Source: Nitrobacter sp047149785 (lineage in GTDB: Bacteria > Pseudomonadota > Alphaproteobacteria > Rhizobiales > Xanthobacteraceae). Taken from it: a DNA stretch of 64,000 nucleotides. Each line of letters starts with the position of its first letter. The stretch's first letter is position 1. Shown here piece after piece: positions 59,495 through 64,000 of this stretch. The position numbers and the translations under genes are program-made. Location of the stretch: positions 496,001 through 560,000 of the forward strand of contig NZ_BAAGBE010000001.1 of assembly GCF_047149785.1 (NCBI RefSeq), written 5' to 3'. Below the pieces are notes generated by a model that searched no databases, had not been told where the DNA came from, and was given only the letters and a program-made list of their open reading frames with translations.

Positions 59495-60634
59495 ATGGCC
59501 GTTTCCTACTTAACGAAGACCGAGCTGGATCATTTTGTCCAGCATAACGGGAACATCGAAGCGGGGGTGAGATCAGCGCTGATCGACTCGCTCGAACAAA
59601 GCGGCGTCTTCCACGACACTGAGGACGGCACAAGGGGATGGCTGGAGTCCGGGCCGTTTCACGGCGGCGCGGTTCCACCGGTCGTTCAGATCCTGGACGT
59701 GTCGCAGTCGACGAGCGTCCAGACGAATCCCAACCTGAAGGCGATCATCCTGGACGATCACAGCGGCCGGCTGGATGTGACCGGAGGCGACAACAACATA
59801 TTCGTCGCGGCGGGGAAAGGGTCGGACACCATTAACCTGCACGACAGCGGCAACGACACGGTCTATGGCGGCAGTGGCAACGACGTGATCCGTGGAGGTC
59901 ATGGTGACAGTTCGCTGTTCGGCGGCGCCGGCAATGACAGCATCTTCGGCGGCACCGGCAACGACACGTTGGATGGCGGCTCCGGGAACGACTACCTGGT
60001 ATCGGGAGCGGCGCTGGCCTCGGGAACAGGCGGCCGCGCGCCCGATGCCAATGCGGGCGGTCATCAGCGCGTTGCCAGCGCGGACGACCAGGTCTTCGGG
60101 AGGGGCCATGGCGGTGACCAGGATCGTGGCGATGACCATTGGGGTGGTCGTGGTCATGGGAATGGCCAGGGCGGCGGCCACGGAGATAACCATGGCGGCG
60201 GTCAGGGGCCTGGCGATCATGGCGGTGGTCAGGGATCCGGCGGCGCCATGGAGGGGCACAGCACGCTTATAGGCGGCGCTGGTAATGATACGCTGGTTGG
60301 CGTGCAGGGCGATGTCATGCAAGGCGGCGCGGGCAACGACCAGTTCTGGATTTCCGGCGGCGCCCCGGGCGCCAATTCGACGCTGGAGGGCGGCGCCGGC
60401 AATGACACCTTCCACATTCAGTCGCACCAGGGCAACGATACGATCTTCGGCGGCGACGGCAAGGACTCCGTCGATTTCGTCGGTCGTTCGTTCTTTGATG
60501 TCACCAAGATCGACGTCGATTCGAACACAAACACCTACACGCTTCACTTCAGCGATGAACAGACGATTGCTGTCAGCGGAGTTGAGGATCTTCACTTCAC
60601 CGATCAGGTCGTCAACCTGCCGAAGCTCTCATGA
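59495..60634 (+). CDS. RTX-repeat calcium-binding secreted protein
   Basis: 379 residues from ATG 59,495 (AGAGGG upstream). No N-terminal signal peptide. Nonapeptide calcium repeats (GGSGNDVIRGGHGD, GGAGNDSIFGGTGNDTLDGG) occur near residues 125-172 and again near 262-325. Between them lies an unusual His/Gly/Gln/Asp-rich run (about 195-255) that could bind metals. The C-terminus is beta-rich (YTLHFSDEQTIAVSGVEDLH), which in the family holds the type I secretion signal. The type I transporter at 61,925 is the likely exporter. Confidence 0.88.
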   Translation: MAVSYLTKTELDHFVQHNGNIEAGVRSALIDSLEQSGVFHDTEDGTRGWLESGPFHGGAVPPVVQILDVSQSTSVQTNPNLKAIILDDHSGRLDVTGGDNNIFVAAGKGSDTINLHDSGNDTVYGGSGNDVIRGGHGDSSLFGGAGNDSIFGGTGNDTLDGGSGNDYLVSGAALASGTGGRAPDANAGGHQRVASADDQVFGRGHGGDQDRGDDHWGGRGHGNGQGGGHGDNHGGGQGPGDHGGGQGSGGAMEGHSTLIGGAGNDTLVGVQGDVMQGGAGNDQFWISGGAPGANSTLEGGAGNDTFHIQSHQGNDTIFGGDGKDSVDFVGRSFFDVTKIDVDSNTNTYTLHFSDEQTIAVSGVEDLHFTDQVVNLPKLS

Positions 60635-61013
60635 TCTGATTGCTAGAGAGGAATCATTTGTGAAAGCCCCACTTTCAAGTGGGGCTTTTGCTCTGAAACC
60701 TTTCCATTGACGGCATCAAAGCTTGTCAGATGCCGACATGATAGGCGTTTCGTCGTTTGACGGGATGACGGCTTGGCTGGCGTTGTCCGGCGGGCGCGAC
60801 GCCGTTTCTTCCAAGCAGGCGAACCTTTCATCACGAGTCGTCGATGAAAATGCGACGCTTTCAGAAGCGGAAAAGCTTTAGCGATGCGAAGAGAGATTGA
60901 GAGGAGGTTATGCCTTCGTGAGGCCACATCGATAGCGTGATGGTAGTCGGCTCCCGGAGTCGTACGTTCAACCGCTTCCGATCGCTCCGGGCGGGAATGT
61001 TTAGGAGCCGCTT
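60635..61013. other. Spacer after the RTX gene
   Basis: About 380 bases with the strong terminator at 60,663-60,689 and no supported gene. The AGGAG near 61,001 is the likely ribosome binding site of the next gene. Confidence 0.5.
60663..60689 (+). terminator. Strong intrinsic terminator after the RTX gene
   Basis: AAAGCCCCACTT and its complement form a 12-base perfect stem with a two-base loop, ending in TTTT. The leading AAA makes it partly bidirectional. It starts 28 bases after the RTX stop. Confidence 0.85.
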
Positions 61014-61640
61014 TTGCCATCCAGCTTCAAGCGCTTGCTCAATGCGGGCTCCGGACCGGGATCCGCGCGACGAATCGCTCGAATGGTGCGCGAGCAAGAT
61101 CTGACAGAGGTGCGCTTCGACATCGATCCCGGTGTCCAGCCCGACGTCGTCGGCTCGATCCTCGACCTCGGAAAGTCCTTCAAGCCACAGTCGTTTGACG
61201 TGATATGGTCGTCGCACGTCCTTGAACATCTCTACGCGCACGATGTTTTTCCCGCGCTGCGCCAATTCCATCGGATCCTGAAGCGGGACGGATTCGCTTT
61301 GATCATGACCCCGGATCTCGAGGCCGTGGCTCGGTTCATCGTCGAGCAAGGTGTTGCGACCGTCGCCTATCATTCTCCGTCAGGTCCTATCAGGCCGCTC
61401 GACATGCTCTACGGTCATTCCCGTGCGATAGAGGAGGGGCACGCGCATATGGCCCATCGCACCGGATTTACCGCCGAGCGGCTTGGCAATCTGCTGTTGA
61501 TGGCGGGTTTTCTCACGGTGTCCGTGGCGACGGAAAACTTCGAGGTCCGTGCGCTGGCGCTGATGCCCGAGGCCGACGATACGGCCATCAAGAAGACATT
61601 GTTGGAAAGCGGCTTCAACTTCCAGGAAGCCTCGGCCTAG
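61014..61640 (+). CDS. Class I SAM-dependent methyltransferase-like protein
   Basis: 208 residues from a TTG with AGGAG eight bases upstream. Motif I is LLNAGSGPG at residues 8-16, followed by a strand with an acidic residue (EVRFDIDPGV) and DVIWSSHVLEHL, the usual motif IV region. The body then holds LRQFHRILKRDGFALIMTPD. The fold is complete though short at the N-terminus. The substrate is unknown; it lies between an RTX protein and its putative transporter but is behind a strong terminator. Confidence 0.8.
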   Translation: MPSSFKRLLNAGSGPGSARRIARMVREQDLTEVRFDIDPGVQPDVVGSILDLGKSFKPQSFDVIWSSHVLEHLYAHDVFPALRQFHRILKRDGFALIMTPDLEAVARFIVEQGVATVAYHSPSGPIRPLDMLYGHSRAIEEGHAHMAHRTGFTAERLGNLLLMAGFLTVSVATENFEVRALALMPEADDTAIKKTLLESGFNFQEASA

Positions 61641-61924
61641 CACCCCGATTCCGATGGTTGCATGCTCCTGAAGCAACCTTTGATGAGAACTTCGAAATCG
61701 ACGGGATGCTCGCAACCTTATGATTGTAGTGTGATTTGGACGAAGCGAACTTTTGAACCCCCACCTAAATTTGCGTTATCACACTCAGGGCCGTCCGGCC
61801 GACGGCCGCTTGAACGTTCGTGTTTCCGTCACTTTTATTATGTCTAATGTTATTGATAAGAGAGTGTTATCATTCAAGCTTGAATGATAATGTCTCGTGG
61901 CGGAAACAGATAGATCGAGCTTTC
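61641..61924. other. AT-rich leader of the type I transporter gene
   Basis: About 280 bases without a gene, clearly more AT-rich than its surroundings. It holds the 24-bp palindrome at 61,867-61,890. No sharp -35/-10 pair is evident. Confidence 0.45.
61867..61890. promoter_or_regulatory. 24-bp perfect palindrome upstream of the type I transporter
   Basis: TTATCATTCAAG directly followed by its reverse complement, with no spacer. It ends 34 bases before the ATG at 61,925. The position suits a dimeric repressor or activator site; no T-run follows, so it is not an intrinsic terminator. Confidence 0.6.
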
Positions 61925-64000
61925 ATGATCGCGCAAGCCATCGCCGAGCAAGCCTTTGCCGAGAATGCCGATATCGATCCCGTGCCTCCGTCCGGGCTCG
62001 AATGTCTGGTTATTGTCGCGCGACAGTATGGGCTGGATCTCACCTCGACGCAGTTGATCAAGGATAACCTTCTTGCCGGCGGAGAAGTCGCTCCCAACCA
62101 GCTCGTCGGCTGCGCCGAGAAGGCCGGTATGCGATCGAAGCACGTCAAACTCGATTGGGACGGACTTTCTCATCTCAAGAAGGCGCTTCCGACCATCGTC
62201 AGCCTGCGCGACGGAAGCTACATGGTGCTGTTGCGCGTCGATGGAGACGCCAACAACATCCGCGTTGCGTTGAGGGATCCGAACGCGGCGGAAGACGCGC
62301 TTCTCGTCATCGATCGGCCTCGCTTCGAAGACATCTGGTCGGGGGACGTCGTTCTCGCCAAGCGCAACTACGAAATCTCCGACGAATCGCAGCCGTTCAG
62401 TTTAGGTTTCGTCGCAGCATTGATATTCCGCGAGCGTCGGATCGTCCGGGATGTCGCGATCGCAGCGCTGGTTCTCGGATTTCTCGGCCTGGCGCCGATC
62501 ATGTTCTGGCGTCTGTTGTCGGACAAGGTGATCTTCTATCACGCGTACAACACTTTCTACGTGCTTTGCCTGGCGATGCTGGTCATCATTGCCTTCGAGG
62601 CGATGTTCGCGTTCCTCAGGCAAATCCTTGTTCATCGTCTGACGACCAGGCTTGACGTCAAGCTGTCCACCTACGTTTTCGAGAAGGTCCTCAATCTTCC
62701 CATCGACTATTTCGAGCAGACCGCGGTCGGACTCGTCGCGCGCGACATCCGGGAAGTGTTCCGCATTCGTTCGTTCCTGATGGGTCAGTTGTTCGGCACG
62801 GTGCTGGATTCAACGACGCTGATCTTCTTTCTGCCGGTCATGTTCTTTTTCAGCCCGATCATGACTTTGATGGTTCTGGCGTTGTCCGGGGTGATCGTCG
62901 GGTGGCTCATCCTGATGCTGCCGGTCTATCGCAAGGCGTCGAACGCCGTTCTGTCCGCCGAAGGCGATCAGGGCGCGTTTCTGATTCAAACCCTCAACGG
63001 CATTCGGACGGTGAAATCGCTGGCGCTCGACGCGCGGCAGCGCCACTTTTGGGACGTGCTGGTTGCGCGTGTCGCCAAGGCGAGACTCGCGGAAGGGATG
63101 ACCGGAAACGCGATCCAGGCGGTGGTGCGCCCGCTGGAGCGGTTGGCGGTGAGCGGTTCTTATGCCGTCGGCGTGTATCTCGCGCTGACAAACAGTGATC
63201 CCGTTTTTATCGGAGCGTTGTTTGCCTTCCTGATGCTGTCGCAGCGGGTGTCTGCCCCGTTGATGCATATGGCGCAGTTGATCAATCAATATGATGAAGC
63301 GCGCAGCGCGGTCGCCACCGTCCGCAACCTCGTGAACCAGCCGGCGGAGGAGGGACGCTCCGGGCATGGCGTCCGTTCGGCGATCGAGGGGAAAGTGGAG
63401 TTTTCCAACGTCACCTTCAGGTATAAAGGCGCCGTCTCCCCGACGCTGAACGGCGTTTCCTTTGAAGTCACCAGGGGAAGGACGCTCGGCGTGATGGGCA
63501 AGAGCGGCTCCGGCAAGACCACGATCACCCGACTCCTGCAGCGCTTGCATTCCGACTACGACGGACTGATCAAGATCGACGGGATCGACGTTCGTGAATA
63601 CGACGTCGATCATCTGCGCAGGAATGTCGGCATCGTTCTGCAGGAAAACTTCCTTTTTAGCGGGACGATCCGCGAGAACATCTGCGCGGCGGTGCCGGAT
63701 GCCACCTTTGACGACGTCGTCAAGGCGGCCCGACTGGCGGGCGCGGAGGAATTCATCGACAAGCTGCCGCGTGGCTACGAAACCCGTGTCTACGAGGGAT
63801 CGCCCAACCTCTCCGGGGGTCAGCGGCAACGGCTCGCGATCGCGCGGGCGCTGATCGTCGATCCGCCGATTCTCATCCTCGACGAAGCCACGAGCGCGCT
63901 TGACGCCGACAGCGAGGCCATCGTGAACGGCAACATCACGCGGATAGCGAATGGCCGGACGTTGATCATCATTTCTCACCGGCTGTCGTCGCTAACGACG
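61925..64000 (+). CDS. Type I secretion ABC transporter with C39-like domain (cut by right window edge)
   Basis: 692 codons open to the window end. Residues 10-150 form a C39 peptidase-like domain in which the catalytic Cys position reads Ser (PPSGLECLVIVARQYG), so it is a binding rather than cleaving domain, as in HlyB. Membrane helices span about 165-430. The ATPase has Walker A GKSGSGKTT near 525, signature LSGGQRQRLAIARAL near 629 and Walker B ILILDEATSALDADS near 651; the gene should end shortly beyond the edge. It probably exports the RTX protein at 59,495. The membrane-fusion partner is not in the window. Confidence 0.9.
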   Translation, partial: MIAQAIAEQAFAENADIDPVPPSGLECLVIVARQYGLDLTSTQLIKDNLLAGGEVAPNQLVGCAEKAGMRSKHVKLDWDGLSHLKKALPTIVSLRDGSYMVLLRVDGDANNIRVALRDPNAAEDALLVIDRPRFEDIWSGDVVLAKRNYEISDESQPFSLGFVAALIFRERRIVRDVAIAALVLGFLGLAPIMFWRLLSDKVIFYHAYNTFYVLCLAMLVIIAFEAMFAFLRQILVHRLTTRLDVKLSTYVFEKVLNLPIDYFEQTAVGLVARDIREVFRIRSFLMGQLFGTVLDSTTLIFFLPVMFFFSPIMTLMVLALSGVIVGWLILMLPVYRKASNAVLSAEGDQGAFLIQTLNGIRTVKSLALDARQRHFWDVLVARVAKARLAEGMTGNAIQAVVRPLERLAVSGSYAVGVYLALTNSDPVFIGALFAFLMLSQRVSAPLMHMAQLINQYDEARSAVATVRNLVNQPAEEGRSGHGVRSAIEGKVEFSNVTFRYKGAVSPTLNGVSFEVTRGRTLGVMGKSGSGKTTITRLLQRLHSDYDGLIKIDGIDVREYDVDHLRRNVGIVLQENFLFSGTIRENICAAVPDATFDDVVKAARLAGAEEFIDKLPRGYETRVYEGSPNLSGGQRQRLAIARALIVDPPILILDEATSALDADSEAIVNGNITRIANGRTLIIISHRLSSLTT

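Noticed and set aside
1..64000. CRISPR array
   Set aside because: No regularly spaced direct repeats of CRISPR length were seen; only short tandem duplications near 54,122 and 57,652.

Overview
The window is GC-rich alphaproteobacterial DNA. Gene content points to the Hyphomicrobiales, probably Nitrobacteraceae (Bradyrhizobium/Rhodopseudomonas/Nitrobacter/Afipia type): Tn4371-like Trb conjugation genes, an aa3-oxidase subunit IV peptide, a DUF3551 protein, and a roughly 105-bp interspersed repeat with an AGAAGCGG-type hairpin. The genus cannot be fixed from this sequence alone.

Positions 1 to about 38,053 look like one or more integrated mobile elements. They carry the end of a DUF3363 relaxase, a small accessory block with a ParDE toxin-antitoxin, traG, a ribbon-helix-helix gene, a LysR-type regulator, the full mating-pair cluster trbBCDEJKLFGI plus a DUF2274 gene, an AbiE type IV toxin-antitoxin, an AlpA-like regulator and a broken tyrosine integrase. 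The right limit is probably a 3' tRNA fragment ending at 38,053. Everything after it reads as ordinary chromosome.

The most unusual content is a pair of paralogous modules. Each encodes a TonB-dependent outer-membrane receptor, a fused SbmA/YddA-like ABC permease-ATPase and a 529-residue protein with two P-loop domains. Module 1 (5,379-12,654) sits inside the conjugation region, between the ribbon-helix-helix gene and the LysR gene, and is flanked by two ModE-like DNA-binding proteins. Module 2 (26.3-37.5 kb) has a FecI/FecR-type regulatory pair, a receptor with an extra signalling (STN) domain, and exbB-exbD-tonB. Both modules have an 8-8-8 dyad upstream that closely resembles the ModE molybdate operator, at 6,183-6,206 and 27,040-27,063. 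Next to module 2 is a decayed ATPase gene resembling MolC of molybdate transport. Together this suggests a molybdenum- or tungsten-regulated, TonB-powered uptake system carried by a conjugative element. The substrate is inferred.

From 38 to 64 kb the window holds a FemAB/GNAT-like protein, a PRC-barrel protein, small conserved proteins, an MdtABC-type RND efflux operon with a NodT-type outer-membrane factor, an intact-looking IS630-family element, an FNR-type oxygen regulator, two small membrane peptides, a PAS-methyl-accepting chemotaxis protein, a ParA-like ATPase, and an RTX-repeat protein with a nearby methyltransferase and a type I secretion ABC transporter that runs off the right edge.
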